From positions 62,001 through 126,000 of the forward strand of contig NZ_JAMTCS010000016.1 of NCBI RefSeq assembly GCF_024171955.1: a stretch of 64,000 bases of DNA, read 5' to 3'. The position numbers and the translations under genes were made by a program. Below the pieces are notes generated by a model. It did no database searches. It was given only the letters and a program-made list of their open reading frames with translations, and had not been told where the DNA came from. This DNA comes from Promicromonospora thailandica. GTDB lineage: Bacteria > Actinomycetota > Actinomycetes > Actinomycetales > Cellulomonadaceae. Shown here in pieces: positions 17,320 through 26,492 of this stretch (its first letter is position 1; every line of letters begins with the position of its first letter).

Positions 17320-18290
17320 CGCTCCTGCGAGAGCGGACCGAGCCGGCGGGCGCCGCGACATCCGGTCGCGGCGCGCCGCCCGGCTCGGGCGCGCGCCTCT
17401 GGCGGCACCTCGGGCGCTACTGGCAGCTGTGGGTACTGCTGCTGCCGGCGATCGCGTTCACCGCGGTGTTCGCGTACGTGCCGATGTACGGCATCCAGCT
17501 CGCCTTCCGGGAGTTCGACTTCCAGGCGGGGCTCACCGGCGGCGAGTGGGTCGGGCTGAAGTACTTCGAGGTGTTCTTCAGCAGCCCGATGTTCGGCACG
17601 GTGCTGCGCAACACGCTGACCATCAGCATCGCGACCCTCGTCGTCGGGTTCCTCGCGCCGATCGCCCTCGCGCTGGTCATCAACCAGATCGTCAACGCGA
17701 CGCGCAAGCGCTTCATGCAGACGGCGACCTACCTGCCGCACTTCATCTCGATCGTCGTCGTGGTCGGCATGCTCCAGGTGCTGCTCAACCCCTCGAACGG
17801 CACCGTCACGCGCCTGTTCAGCGGGGCGGGCCTCGACCTCGACCTGCTCGGCGACCCCGACCTCTTCGTCCCGGTCTACGTGATCTCCGAGGTGTGGCAG
17901 CACTGCGGCTGGAACTCGATCATCTACCTCGCCGCGCTCGCCTCGGTGGACACGCAGCTCTACGAGGCGGCCCGGATCGACGGGGCCAACCGCCTGCACC
18001 TGATCCGGCACGTCGACATCCCTGCCCTGGTGCCGACGATGATCATCCTCTTCATCCTCACCATGGGCGGCGTGCTCTCGACCGGCTTCGAGAAGGTCTG
18101 GCTGATGCAGAACGCGCTCAACCTGCCGGTGAGCGAGGTGATCGCGACGTACACCTACCGGATCGGCATCCTCGGCAACCAGTTCAGCCTCGGGACGGCG
18201 ATCGGGTTGTTCAACACCGTCATCAACTTCCTCTTCCTGGTCGTCACGAACTGGTTGGCCAAGAAGTTCGCCGACACGAGCCTGTGGTGA
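17316..18290 (+). CDS. ABC transporter permease, LplB type
   Basis: The protein has 324 residues. An N-terminal cytoplasmic tail is followed by about six membrane helices, starting WQLWVLLLPAIAFTAVFAYV. The EAA loop EAARIDGANRLHLIRHVDIP, which contacts the ATPase, is intact. YVPMYGIQLAFREF is characteristic of LplB/YteP permeases for complex sugars. It overlaps the binding-protein stop by 4 bp and is followed after 5 bp by the second permease. Confidence 0.94.
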   Translation: MTLLRERTEPAGAATSGRGAPPGSGARLWRHLGRYWQLWVLLLPAIAFTAVFAYVPMYGIQLAFREFDFQAGLTGGEWVGLKYFEVFFSSPMFGTVLRNTLTISIATLVVGFLAPIALALVINQIVNATRKRFMQTATYLPHFISIVVVVGMLQVLLNPSNGTVTRLFSGAGLDLDLLGDPDLFVPVYVISEVWQHCGWNSIIYLAALASVDTQLYEAARIDGANRLHLIRHVDIPALVPTMIILFILTMGGVLSTGFEKVWLMQNALNLPVSEVIATYTYRIGILGNQFSLGTAIGLFNTVINFLFLVVTNWLAKKFADTSLW

Positions 18291-18295
18291 GGCCC

Positions 18296-19204
18296 ATGAC
18301 ACGACTGTCCGCGCTCCGCGCCCGCACACCCGGCGACATCGCCTTCTCGGTGGTCCTCGCGATCGTCTGCGCCGTCATCCTGTTCGTGACGATCTACCCG
18401 CTCTGGTTCGTGGCGATCGCCTCGATCAGCGAGCCCCGTCTCGTGGCCACCGGCCAGGTGACGTTCCTCCCGCAGAACATGAGCCTGTTCGGCTACGAGC
18501 AGATCTTCGCCGACGACCGGATCTGGACGGGCTACCGCAACACCGTCGTCTACACGGTGGTCGGCACCGCGCTCAACATGGTCGTGACCATGCCCGCGGC
18601 CTTCGCCCTGTCGCGTCGCGAGTTCCGGCCCCGCCGCGTGCTCATGCTGTTCTTCGCGTTCACGATGTTCTTCAGCGGCGGCCTCATCCCGCAGTACCTG
18701 CTGTACCGCGATATCGGGCTGCTGGACAACTGGCTGGTGTTCATCCTGCCGACCGCCCTGAACGTGTACAACCTCATCATCGCGCGGGCGTTCTTCGAGA
18801 ACGCACTGCCGGAAGAGCTCTTCGAGGCCGCGACCCTCGACGGAGTCGACTACTTCCGGTACTTCCTGAACATCGCGCTCCCGCTGTCCAAGGCGATCCT
18901 CTCGGTGATCGCGCTCTACTACCTCGTGCAGCACTGGAACGACTTCTTCACGGGCCTCATCTTCGTCCGCGACTACGAGCTCCAGCCGCTGCAGATCGTG
19001 CTGCGCGACATCCTGCTGTCCAACCAGGCGTTCGCCGGCGGGGCCGGCGGGGCGGGAGGCTCCGGCGGCGCCTACGGCCAGGACTTCGCCGACCAGATCA
19101 AGTACGGCGTCATCATCGTCTCCACGCTGCCGGTGCTTCTCCTGTACCCCTTCCTGCAGAAGTACTTCGAGAAGGGCGTCATGATCGGGTCGGTGAAGGG
19201 ATGA
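18296..19204 (+). CDS. ABC transporter permease, LplC/YtcP type
   Basis: The protein has 302 residues with six predicted membrane helices. The EAA loop reads EAATLDGVDYFRYFLNIALP. The first helix, FSVVLAIVCAVILFVTIYPL, and the FFSGGLIPQYLLYRDIGLLD region match YtcP/LplC. An unusual glycine/alanine run (AFAGGAGGAGGSGGAYGQDF, near residue 245) sits in a periplasmic loop where relatives have a shorter linker. Its end overlaps the YesL gene by 4 bp. Confidence 0.93.
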   Translation: MTRLSALRARTPGDIAFSVVLAIVCAVILFVTIYPLWFVAIASISEPRLVATGQVTFLPQNMSLFGYEQIFADDRIWTGYRNTVVYTVVGTALNMVVTMPAAFALSRREFRPRRVLMLFFAFTMFFSGGLIPQYLLYRDIGLLDNWLVFILPTALNVYNLIIARAFFENALPEELFEAATLDGVDYFRYFLNIALPLSKAILSVIALYYLVQHWNDFFTGLIFVRDYELQPLQIVLRDILLSNQAFAGGAGGAGGSGGAYGQDFADQIKYGVIIVSTLPVLLLYPFLQKYFEKGVMIGSVKG

Positions 19205-19860
19205 TCGACCGGCTCGTCACCCTGCACACCCACGTCGGCACCTGGGGCTGGCGCCTGCTGAAGCTTCACCTGCTCTGGCTGCTGCACACGCTGCGCGGCG
19301 GCGTCGTCCTCGGCGTCTTCCCGGCGACGGCGGCCGTGCACGAGGTGCTGCGGCACGACCTCATGAGCGACGACGTGACCGAGCGGCGCGGCCTCCGGGC
19401 GGAGTTCGACGCCGCCTGGCGGGCCAACCTGCGCGGCGCGAACGTGCTCGGCTACGCGCTGACCGTGCTCTGGGCGGTGCTCCTGGCCGAGCGCCAGGCG
19501 CTCGCGGGGGCGGGCAGCGGCCTGGCCGGCGCGGCCGGGAGCCTGCTGTGGTTCGCGGCGGCCTTCCTCGCCGTGGCCACCGCGCTGGTCTGGCCGCTGG
19601 CCGCGCACTACGACGAGGCGGCGCTCCCGCACCTACGCCGCGCGGCCACGCTTGTCCTGGCGCGCCCGGTGACCGCACTGGTCACGGCGTCCGCCGGCGG
19701 CGCGATCCTCGCCGCCTACTACCTCGTGCCGGGCCTTGTCCCGGTGCTCGGCGTGGCCGCGCCCGCGCTCGCGACCACGTACTGCCTGCGGCGCAGCGGC
19801 ATCCTGCCCGCGCCCGCGTCCGCACCCTCGCCCGACCGCATGAAGGAGAGCACCGTATGA
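19201..19860 (+). CDS. YesL family (DUF624) membrane protein
   Basis: The protein has 219 residues with about five hydrophobic segments. KLHLLWLLHTLRGGVVLGVF is the conserved DUF624 opening, followed by a charged segment and paired helices. YesL proteins are almost always coded beside Lpl-type sugar transporters; their function is not established, and an accessory role in the transporter is assumed. It overlaps the permease upstream and the GH31 gene downstream by 4 bp each, so it is translated as part of the operon. Confidence 0.88.
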   Translation: MIDRLVTLHTHVGTWGWRLLKLHLLWLLHTLRGGVVLGVFPATAAVHEVLRHDLMSDDVTERRGLRAEFDAAWRANLRGANVLGYALTVLWAVLLAERQALAGAGSGLAGAAGSLLWFAAAFLAVATALVWPLAAHYDEAALPHLRRAATLVLARPVTALVTASAGGAILAAYYLVPGLVPVLGVAAPALATTYCLRRSGILPAPASAPSPDRMKESTV

Positions 19861-21935
19861 CCACGACGACCACGCCGCCTGCCACCACCGGCCCGCCGCC
19901 CGACGCCGCCTCGCCGTGGCACGTCGACGGCACCCGGCTGACGTGGCGCGGCGGCGGCGAGACGCTCGTCGTCGAGCCGTGGGGGGCCGACAGTGCGCGC
20001 GTCCGGTCCGCGCAGGGGGAGGTCGTCGACACCGACTGGGCCCTGCTGCCCGCCCCGGAGGCGGAGAGCGCCCGCGTCGAGCTCGACGGCGACGTCGCCA
20101 CCCTGGTCAACGGGCGCCTGCGCGTCGTCCTCACCGCGCACGACCACTACCACTGGCAGGGCGGCCAGCGCCGGTTCCGGTGCCACGTCAGCTTCCAGGA
20201 CGCCGACGGCCGGGAGCTCCTGGCCGAGCGCGAGTCCGGCGGCGCCCTCGCCCTGCGCGCCCGCCAGTACGACGCGCACCCCGCCGGCGGCTGGCGGACA
20301 TCGGTCTCCCTGGAGAGCCCCGCCGACGAGAAGCTCGTCGGGATGGGCCTGTACCAGCAGGACCACATCGACCTCAAGGGCTGCACGCTCGAGCTCGCCC
20401 ACCGCAACTCCCAGGCCAGCGTTCCGTTCGTCGTCTCCAGCGCCGGGTACGGGATGCTCTGGCACACGCCCGCCGTCGGGCGCGCGACCTTCGGCCGCAA
20501 CGGCACCGAGTGGACGGCCGAGTCGGCACCCCAGATCGACTACTGGGTCACGGCAGGCGACACCCCGGCGCAGATCAGCCGCGCGTACGCCGACGCCACC
20601 GGCCATGCCCCCGTGATGCCGGAGCGCGGTCTCGGCTACTGGCAGTGCAAGCTGCGGTACTCGTCCCAGGAGGAGCTGCTCGATGTCGCGCGCGAGCACC
20701 GGCGCCGTGACCTGCCGCTGGACGTCATCGTCGCCGACTTCTTCCACTGGCCCCGGATGGGCGACTTCCGGTTCGACGACGAGTTCTGGCCCGACCCCGC
20801 CGCGATGGTCGCCGAGCTGCGTGACCTGGGCGTCGAGCTCATGGTCAGCGTCTGGCCCCAGGTGGCGCTCACGTCCGAGAACTTCGACGAGATGTCCCGC
20901 CAGGGCCTGCTCGTGGCCACCAACCAGGGCATCGACGTGCAGATGTGGTTCGAGGGCCCCAGCCGGTTCGTCGACACGACCAACCCGCGGGCGCGCGCCT
21001 ACCTCTGGGACAAGCTCCGCACCGGGTACGGGCGGCACGGCATCCGCACGTTCTGGCTCGACGAGGCCGAGCCCGAGTTCGGCCAGTACGACTTCGGCGC
21101 CTACCGGTACGACGCCGGACCGGCGCTCGCGGTGACCAACATCTACCCGCAGACGTTCTCCCGCGCCGTCTTCGAGGGCCAGCAGGGCGACGGCGAGACC
21201 GAGATCGTCAACCTCGTGCGGTGCGCGTGGGCGGGCAGCCAGCGCTACGGGGCGCTCCTGTGGTCCGGCGACATCCACTCCTCCTGGACGGCGATGCGCC
21301 GGCAGATCACCGCGGGCATCCACGTGGGCGTGGCGGGCGTGCCGTGGTTCACGACGGACATCGGCGGGTTCGGCGGCGGCCGCACCGACGACCCGGCGTT
21401 CCAGGAGCTCCTGGTGCGCTGGTTCCAGATGGGCGCGTTCATGCCGGTGATGCGCATGCACGGCGACCGAGCCCCGCAGGTGCCCGTCGTGGCGGCGGAC
21501 GGCAGCCGCCGCCTCCCGTCCGGCTCGGGGAACGAGCTGTGGAGCTTCGGCCCGGAGAACTACGAGATCCTCGCCCGGTACGTCCGGTTCCGCGAGCGCC
21601 TGCGCGACTACACGCGCGACGTCATGCGCGCCGCGCACGAGGACGGGCAGCCCGTGATGCGGGGCCTGTTCCACAACTTCCCGGACGACCCGCAGGCCTG
21701 GGACGTGGGGGACCAGTTCATGCACGGCCCGGACGTACTGGTCGCGCCCGTGACCGAGCCGGGGGCGACGTCGCGCGCCGTCTACCTGCCGGCCGGGGCG
21801 CGCTGGACCGACCTGCACACGGGTGCCGTGCACGCGGGCGGGCAGTGGGTCGAGGCGGACGCCCCGCGGCACCTCGTGCCGGTCTTCACGCGGGACGGCG
21901 CATTGTCCGATCTGCAGGGCCACCTCGTGGCCTGA
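19857..21935 (+). CDS. GH31 alpha-xylosidase-like glycoside hydrolase
   Basis: The protein has 692 residues. The barrel begins [20 protein letters not shown] with VIVADFFHW. The nucleophile Asp402 lies in [10 protein letters not shown] and the acid/base Asp472 in [24 protein letters not shown] and [10 protein letters not shown] complete the GH31 active site. The WLDEAEPE form and the [10 protein letters not shown] motif favour alpha-xylosidase over alpha-glucosidase. No signal peptide is seen, so it acts on imported oligosaccharides. It overlaps yesL by 4 bp. Activity on xyloglucan-type units is inferred from the GH51 neighbours. Confidence 0.92.
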   Translation: MTTTTTPPATTGPPPDAASPWHVDGTRLTWRGGGETLVVEPWGADSARVRSAQGEVVDTDWALLPAPEAESARVELDGDVATLVNGRLRVVLTAHDHYHWQGGQRRFRCHVSFQDADGRELLAERESGGALALRARQYDAHPAGGWRTSVSLESPADEKLVGMGLYQQDHIDLKGCTLELAHRNSQASVPFVVSSAGYGMLWHTPAVGRATFGRNGTEWTAESAPQIDYWVTAGDTPAQISRAYADATGHAPVMPERGLGYWQCKLRYSSQEELLDVAREHRRRDLPLDVIVADFFHWPRMGDFRFDDEFWPDPAAMVAELRDLGVELMVSVWPQVALTSENFDEMSRQGLLVATNQGIDVQMWFEGPSRFVDTTNPRARAYLWDKLRTGYGRHGIRTFWLDEAEPEFGQYDFGAYRYDAGPALAVTNIYPQTFSRAVFEGQQGDGETEIVNLVRCAWAGSQRYGALLWSGDIHSSWTAMRRQITAGIHVGVAGVPWFTTDIGGFGGGRTDDPAFQELLVRWFQMGAFMPVMRMHGDRAPQVPVVAADGSRRLPSGSGNELWSFGPENYEILARYVRFRERLRDYTRDVMRAAHEDGQPVMRGLFHNFPDDPQAWDVGDQFMHGPDVLVAPVTEPGATSRAVYLPAGARWTDLHTGAVHAGGQWVEADAPRHLVPVFTRDGALSDLQGHLVA

Positions 21936-21978
21936 GCACCCTCCTCTTTCTCGCGACCCCCGACCACCAGGAGAACCC

Positions 21979-23556
21979 ATGGCCACGATCACCGCCGTCG
22001 TCAACCTCGACCTGCCCGGACCGACCATCTCCCGCCACGTCTACGGACACTTCGCCGAGCACCTGGGACGCTGCATCTACGGCGGCTTCTGGGTCGGGGA
22101 GGACTCCGACGTGCCGAACGTGCGGGGCATCCGGCGCGACGTCGTCGACGCGCTGCGCGCGATCGGCGTCCCGAACCTGCGCTGGCCCGGCGGGTGCTTC
22201 GCCGACGACTACCACTGGGAGGACGGGATCGGCCCGCGCGACCAGCGGCCCCGCATGGTGAACTCGCACTGGGGCGACGTCGTCGAGGACAACTCGTTCG
22301 GCACCCACGAGTTCATGGACCTGTGCGAGCTGCTGGGCGCGGACGCCTACATCAGCGGCAACATCGGTTCGGGCTCGGTGCGTGAGATGAGCGACTGGAT
22401 CGAGTACCTGACCCGGGCGGACGACTCGCCCATGGCCACGCTGCGCCGGGCAAACGGGCGGGACGAGCCCTGGAAGGTGCCGTTCTGGGGCCTGGGGAAC
22501 GAGGCGTGGGGCTGCGGGGGCAACCTGCGCGTCGAGCAGTTCGTGTCGTTGGCTCGCCAGTACGCCACGTACACGCGCGACCACGCCGACAACCGCGTGT
22601 ACCGGATCGCCGCCGGGGCGCACGAGGACGACTATCACTGGACCGAGACCCTGATGCGGTCCTTCGACCCGCTTGACCAGGACGACCGCCCGGCCACGCC
22701 GTTCCAGGCGGTGTCCCTGCACTACTACACGCGGACCGGGTCGTGGGCGGAGAAGGGGAAGGCGACCGAGTTCAGCACCGACGAGTGGTACCTCGCCCTG
22801 AGCCGCGCGTCCTGGATGGAAGAGCTCGTCGCCCGGCACTCGACCGTCATGGACCGGTACGACCCGGCGAAGAAGGTCGGGCTCGTCGTCGACGAGTGGG
22901 GCACCTGGTGGGACGTCGAACCGGGCACCGAGCCCGGCTTCCTGTACCAGCAGAACACGCTCCGCGACGCGCTCGTGGCTTCCGTGCACTTCGACGCGTT
23001 CCACCGCCACGCCGACCGGGTCGTCATGGCGAACATCGCCCAGACCGTCAACGTGCTGCAGGCGATGATCCTCACCGACCCCGAGTCCGGCGCGCTGGTG
23101 CTCACGCCCACGTACCACGTGTTCGAGATGAACCGCGGCCACCACGACGCCGCCGCGCTGGACGTGCACCTCAAGGGCGCGCCGGAGAAGGAGGTCGACG
23201 GGCGGACGCTGGGGCTCGTCTCGGCGTCGGCGTCCACGCGGGGCGACTCCGCCCTGGTGTCGATGTCGAACCTCGACGCGGCCGGCGCGCACACCGTGAC
23301 GCTCGACCTGCGGGGCCGGGACATCACGGGTCACCGGGCCCGAGTCCTCACCGCACCGGGGCTGGCGGCGCACAACACGGCGGCCGACCCCGGGGCGGTC
23401 GCGCCGAGCGTCCATGACGGGATCCGGGTGCGCGGTTCCCTGCTGGAGGTGGAGCTGCCCGCGCACTCGTACCTGACGGTCGAGCTCGACATCGACGCGG
23501 CTCGCATCGGGGTTCCGTCGATGTCAGGCAGGCGTCAGGACCTGTTTCCCGGCTGA
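21979..23556 (+). CDS. GH51 alpha-N-arabinofuranosidase
   Basis: The protein has 525 residues and the compact intracellular GH51 architecture: [40 protein letters not shown], acid/base Glu175 in [11 protein letters not shown], nucleophile Glu306 in VVDEWGTWW, and a C-terminal beta-sandwich. This is the well-characterised AbfA type, releasing terminal arabinofuranose. AGGAG precedes the ATG. It ends the operon, 43 bp after GH31. Its last 22 bp overlap a convergent small gene. With the divergent GH51-like enzyme the locus encodes two arabinofuranosidases of different architecture. Confidence 0.95.
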   Translation: MATITAVVNLDLPGPTISRHVYGHFAEHLGRCIYGGFWVGEDSDVPNVRGIRRDVVDALRAIGVPNLRWPGGCFADDYHWEDGIGPRDQRPRMVNSHWGDVVEDNSFGTHEFMDLCELLGADAYISGNIGSGSVREMSDWIEYLTRADDSPMATLRRANGRDEPWKVPFWGLGNEAWGCGGNLRVEQFVSLARQYATYTRDHADNRVYRIAAGAHEDDYHWTETLMRSFDPLDQDDRPATPFQAVSLHYYTRTGSWAEKGKATEFSTDEWYLALSRASWMEELVARHSTVMDRYDPAKKVGLVVDEWGTWWDVEPGTEPGFLYQQNTLRDALVASVHFDAFHRHADRVVMANIAQTVNVLQAMILTDPESGALVLTPTYHVFEMNRGHHDAAALDVHLKGAPEKEVDGRTLGLVSASASTRGDSALVSMSNLDAAGAHTVTLDLRGRDITGHRARVLTAPGLAAHNTAADPGAVAPSVHDGIRVRGSLLEVELPAHSYLTVELDIDAARIGVPSMSGRRQDLFPG

Positions 23557-23849
23557 TGGCCACCGGCGAGCTCGTGGGCTTCCGAGGCGAGCTCGGGCCA
23601 GTCCTCGGGGTCCGACACGGTCACCCAGCTGGCCCCGGCCTCCGGCTCGCTCCGGAGAAGCACGGCGATGTCACGCGTGATCAGGTCGTCCGCACGGCCG
23701 CTGGGCAGGCGGACGGCGAGCGCCTCGCCCGCGAGGTACGCGAACTTCGTCTGACGCACGAAGAGCGCACCCTCGCGGGCGGTGACGTCGAGGTCGGGGT
23801 CCTGTTCGAGGGACCTCCTGAGAGCGTGGTACCGGTCGTTCGTCGTCAT
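23535..23849 (-). CDS. Hypothetical protein, 104 residues
   Basis: The frame starts [20 protein letters not shown] and continues with [20 protein letters not shown] and a [11 protein letters not shown] segment. The composition is normal and a GGAGG lies before the ATG, so it is probably real. It resembles small cytosolic YjbR/TfoX-sized proteins in length and in the pattern of a short alpha/beta domain, but I do not recognise a family. It overlaps the end of the GH51 gene tail-to-tail. Confidence 0.6.
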   Translation of the reverse strand: MTTNDRYHALRRSLEQDPDLDVTAREGALFVRQTKFAYLAGEALAVRLPSGRADDLITRDIAVLLRSEPEAGASWVTVSDPEDWPELASEAHELAGGHQPGNRS

Positions 23850-23945
23850 CGTCCAGCCTCCTGTCCTGCACCTACGACAGCAGGCGCCGTCGAACATCCA
23901 TCTCGGACACGGTAGCCGTCGCGGGGGAGGAATGCTGGCGAGCGG

Positions 23946-24434
23946 TCAGTCGGCTGTGTCGTGCGCGAGCAGGAACCAGCGGTCCTTCTCGAGGCCACGG
24001 ATGATCTCGATCGCGACGTCCTGGCTGGCCGGGTCGATCGTGTCCAGGCCGTCGACCGCGGCGCGCACGTCCGTCAGGACCGCGTCGATCTCGGCGACCA
24101 CGGCGGCGATGATCTTTGTCGACCGGGTGAAGCCGGCGGGGACGGCCGTGGTGGGTACGGCCCGCGCCACCGTGCCGAGGCGTGCGTCCACGGGCAGCCC
24201 GAGCGCGACGATCCGCTCGGCGGCGGCGTCCGCGAAGTCGGCCGCATGCGTCACGACGTCGTCGAGGAGCTCGTGGACCCCGACGAAGTTGCTGCCCCGC
24301 ACGTGCCAGTGCGCCTGCTTGCCGTTGATCGTGAGTGCCTGCAGCCCCAGGACGACGGGCGACAGGAGCTGGGCGACCGCGGCGGCGGCCGTGGGGTCGC
24401 TCGCCGTCGTCGGAATGGTGTCCGTGGTGCTCAT
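23946..24434 (-). CDS. dps: Dps family DNA-binding ferritin
   Basis: The protein has 162 residues. LTINGKQAHWHVRGSNFVGV, HELLDDVVTHAADFADAAAE and the terminal KDRWFLLAHDTAD match the Dps four-helix bundle. The His of AHWHV and the Asp/Glu of DFADAAAER make the inter-subunit ferroxidase site. Dps dodecamers store iron, detoxify peroxide and can coat DNA. The N-terminal tail is short and threonine-rich rather than lysine-rich, so DNA binding may be weak. GGAGGA precedes the ATG. Confidence 0.93.
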   Translation of the reverse strand: MSTTDTIPTTASDPTAAAAVAQLLSPVVLGLQALTINGKQAHWHVRGSNFVGVHELLDDVVTHAADFADAAAERIVALGLPVDARLGTVARAVPTTAVPAGFTRSTKIIAAVVAEIDAVLTDVRAAVDGLDTIDPASQDVAIEIIRGLEKDRWFLLAHDTAD

Positions 24435-24527
24435 GGATTCCTCCGGTGTCGTGATGTTCGGTCGTCCTCTACAACACTCGTGGAGACTGCTCATTCCGCG
24501 CTTGCGGGCTGTTCGGGTGTGATCCGG

Positions 24528-24590
24528 ACGACGAGCTCGTTCTCCCATGCCTTCAAGCGCGAGGTCGGGGAGTCGCCCCAGAGCTATCGG
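24528..24590 (+). pseudogene. Remnant of an AraC-type DNA-binding domain
   Basis: One frame reads TTSSFSHAFKREVGESPQSYR, the end of the second helix-turn-helix of an AraC regulator, where relatives read SSFSRAFKRxxGxSPxxYR. Upstream sequence does not continue the domain, and no start or stop of a regulator is nearby. It lies between dps and the 3' end of the LysR gene, so it is a fragment left by deletion or rearrangement. Confidence 0.6.
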
Positions 24591-25597
24591 ATCGGCGGGA
24601 CGCTCCACGGCCGGGATCTGGTCGCCGACGGCGCGCCGGCGGCACCGGCCCGGTAGCCGGGCCGCACCATCGGGCCGCGGAGCCATCCCAGCCGTTCGGC
24701 GCAGCGTCGCGCCGTGGCCAGGACGCCCGCGACCGCGGGTGAGGCACCGGTGGCCGGCCAGAGCACGGACAGGTCCGCCGCGGCCTGCGGGTCCACGACC
24801 TCGCGGACGGTGAGGGTGTCGCCGAGGTTTGCCGCGTGCTCGGCGAACGAGGTGGGAGCCAGGCCGACCTCGCGCCCCGTGGAGAGCCGGGCGAGCATGG
24901 CGTTGACCGGCGGGGCCTCGAACGCGCGGACGGCCGGTGAGAAGCCGACCTCCTGGCACGCGGCGACGATGCCGTCGTAGTAGGCCGGGGCGAGGCGGCG
25001 CGGGAACAGCAGCAGGGTCTCGTCGCGCAGCTCCGCGAGCGGGATCTTCGGCGCCGCCGCGAGGTGGTGACCGGTCGACAGGAGCGCGGACACCGCCTCT
25101 CGGCGCAGGACCTCGCTGCGCACGCCGTCGACGGAGTGCGGGGCCAGGGCGAGGCCGACGTCGAGCTCGCCCGCGGACAGCCGCTCGGGGATCTCGGCGC
25201 TGAAGATCTCCCGCGCGTCGACCGTGAGGTCGGGGTGTTCCTCCTGCAGTGCGGCCAGGAGCACGGCGAACGTGCCGAAGCCGGACACCGGCGTGTAGCC
25301 CAGCCGGATCGTGCCCGCGCTTCCCGTCCCGGCCAGCCGGGTGTTCGCCAGGGCCCGGTCGAGCGCGGTCAGCACGGCGGGCGCCTCCTCGAGCAGCGTC
25401 CGACCTGCCGCGGTGAGCCGCACCCGGCGGCTGGAACGCACGAACAAGGGTGTGCCGAGGGCGTCCTCGAACCTGCGGATCTGGTGGCTCAGGGACGGCT
25501 GCGAGATGTAGAGACGAGCGGCCGCGCGGCCGAAGTGGAGCTCCTCGGCGACGGCCAGGAAGTAGCGCAGCAGGCGTGGGCTGATATCGATAGACAG
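24584..25597 (-). CDS. LysR family transcriptional regulator with a non-standard start
   Basis: The N-terminal winged helix reads ISPRLLRYFLAVAEELHFGR followed by AAARLYISQPSLSHQIRRFE. The effector domain contains GTIRLGYTPVSGFGTFAVLL and LSTGREVGLAPTSFAEH. The full length would be about 337 residues. The frame is closed by TAG at 25601-25603 and has no ATG, GTG or TTG before the conserved N-terminus. Translation must begin at CTG 25597 or a nearby ATC, or an upstream error exists. A LysR-type palindrome covers exactly this start. It diverges from an isochorismatase-like gene, its likely target. Confidence 0.85.
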   Translation of the reverse strand: MSIDISPRLLRYFLAVAEELHFGRAAARLYISQPSLSHQIRRFEDALGTPLFVRSSRRVRLTAAGRTLLEEAPAVLTALDRALANTRLAGTGSAGTIRLGYTPVSGFGTFAVLLAALQEEHPDLTVDAREIFSAEIPERLSAGELDVGLALAPHSVDGVRSEVLRREAVSALLSTGHHLAAAPKIPLAELRDETLLLFPRRLAPAYYDGIVAACQEVGFSPAVRAFEAPPVNAMLARLSTGREVGLAPTSFAEHAANLGDTLTVREVVDPQAAADLSVLWPATGASPAVAGVLATARRCAERLGWLRGPMVRPGYRAGAAGAPSATRSRPWSVPPIR

Positions 25598-25606
25598 AGC
25601 CTATCG
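25588..25606. promoter_or_regulatory. LysR-type operator
   Basis: CGATAG (25588-25593), seven bases, CTATCG (25601-25606) make a perfect 6-7-6 dyad containing the T-N11-A signature of LysR sites. It overlaps the 5' end of the LysR gene and lies about 80 bp before the divergent hydrolase, so it suits autorepression plus activation of the neighbour. Confidence 0.75.
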
Positions 25607-25685
25607 TCCGACGCCAGGACAAGTCTTGGACGCTCTCCGGAGCGCCGCCATAGCGTCGTGTCACCCCACAACCGGAGGAAGCGAC

Positions 25686-26348
25686 ATGACCCGTACCCCG
25701 AAGGTCGGCCTCGACGCTCTGATCACCCCCGAGGAGAGCGTGCTGCTGCTGATCGACCACCAGCCCTTCCAGGTCGCCAACCTGCACAGCCACGAGCCGA
25801 CCATGGTCATCAACAACACCGTCGGCCTGGCCAAGTTCGCCACGGTGTTCGACGTGCCGACGATCCTGACCACGGTGGTCGAGGAACGAGGCGGGCACCT
25901 CGTCCAGGCGGTCCAGGACGTGTTCCCCGACCAGAAGCCGATCAACCGCACCGCCATCAACACCTGGGAGGACCGCCGTGTGGTCGAGGCGGTGGAGCGG
26001 ACCGGGCGCAAGCAGCTGATCATCGCGGGCCTGTGGACCGAGATCTGCGTCGCCATGCCGGCGATCCACGCGCTGGCCGACGGGTACGACGTCTTCGTCG
26101 TCACCGACGCCAGCGGCGGGGTCAGCACCGAGGCGCACGACATGGCGGTGCGTCGGATGGAGCGCGCGGGCGTGGTCCCGGTCACCTGGCTGGTCGTGTC
26201 CAGCGAGTGGCAGCGCGACTGGGCGCGCGAGGAGACCGCCGACCAGCTCGGGCCGATCCTCTTCGAGCACGGCGGCGCCACCGGCGCCGCGCTCGCGTGG
26301 GAGCTGCAGCTGCTGGCCACGCCGCCCGCCGGCGGCGCCGGGGCGTAG
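25686..26348 (+). CDS. Isochorismatase-like cysteine hydrolase (YcaC type)
   Basis: The protein has 220 residues. VLLLIDHQPFQVANLHSHEP carries the catalytic Asp24, and the nucleophile Cys121 lies in GLWTEICVAMPAIHAL. The sequence pattern, including TILTTVVEERGGHL and KQLIIAGLWTEICV, matches YcaC-like hydrolases of unknown substrate. A C-terminal extension (about 185-220) ends in a glycine/alanine-rich tail. GGAGG lies before the ATG. It is divergent from the LysR regulator, whose operator lies between them. Confidence 0.9.
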   Translation: MTRTPKVGLDALITPEESVLLLIDHQPFQVANLHSHEPTMVINNTVGLAKFATVFDVPTILTTVVEERGGHLVQAVQDVFPDQKPINRTAINTWEDRRVVEAVERTGRKQLIIAGLWTEICVAMPAIHALADGYDVFVVTDASGGVSTEAHDMAVRRMERAGVVPVTWLVVSSEWQRDWAREETADQLGPILFEHGGATGAALAWELQLLATPPAGGAGA

Positions 26349-26492
26349 CCGAGCAGCTCCTCGAGCCGAGGTGGGTCTGGCGCCGGTGGCGTGCGCCAGG
26401 CCCACCGCTCACCGCGCGCACAGCGCCGGGAGACCGCAGGATCGTGGACACCCCGGCCGGCGGCCGACAGCTACTCGACAAGGACCAGCCCC

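Noticed and set aside
19719-22028. A 769-codon antisense frame across the GH31 gene
   Set aside because: Valine/arginine/glycine-rich and antisense to a fully conserved hydrolase; typical shadow in GC-rich DNA.
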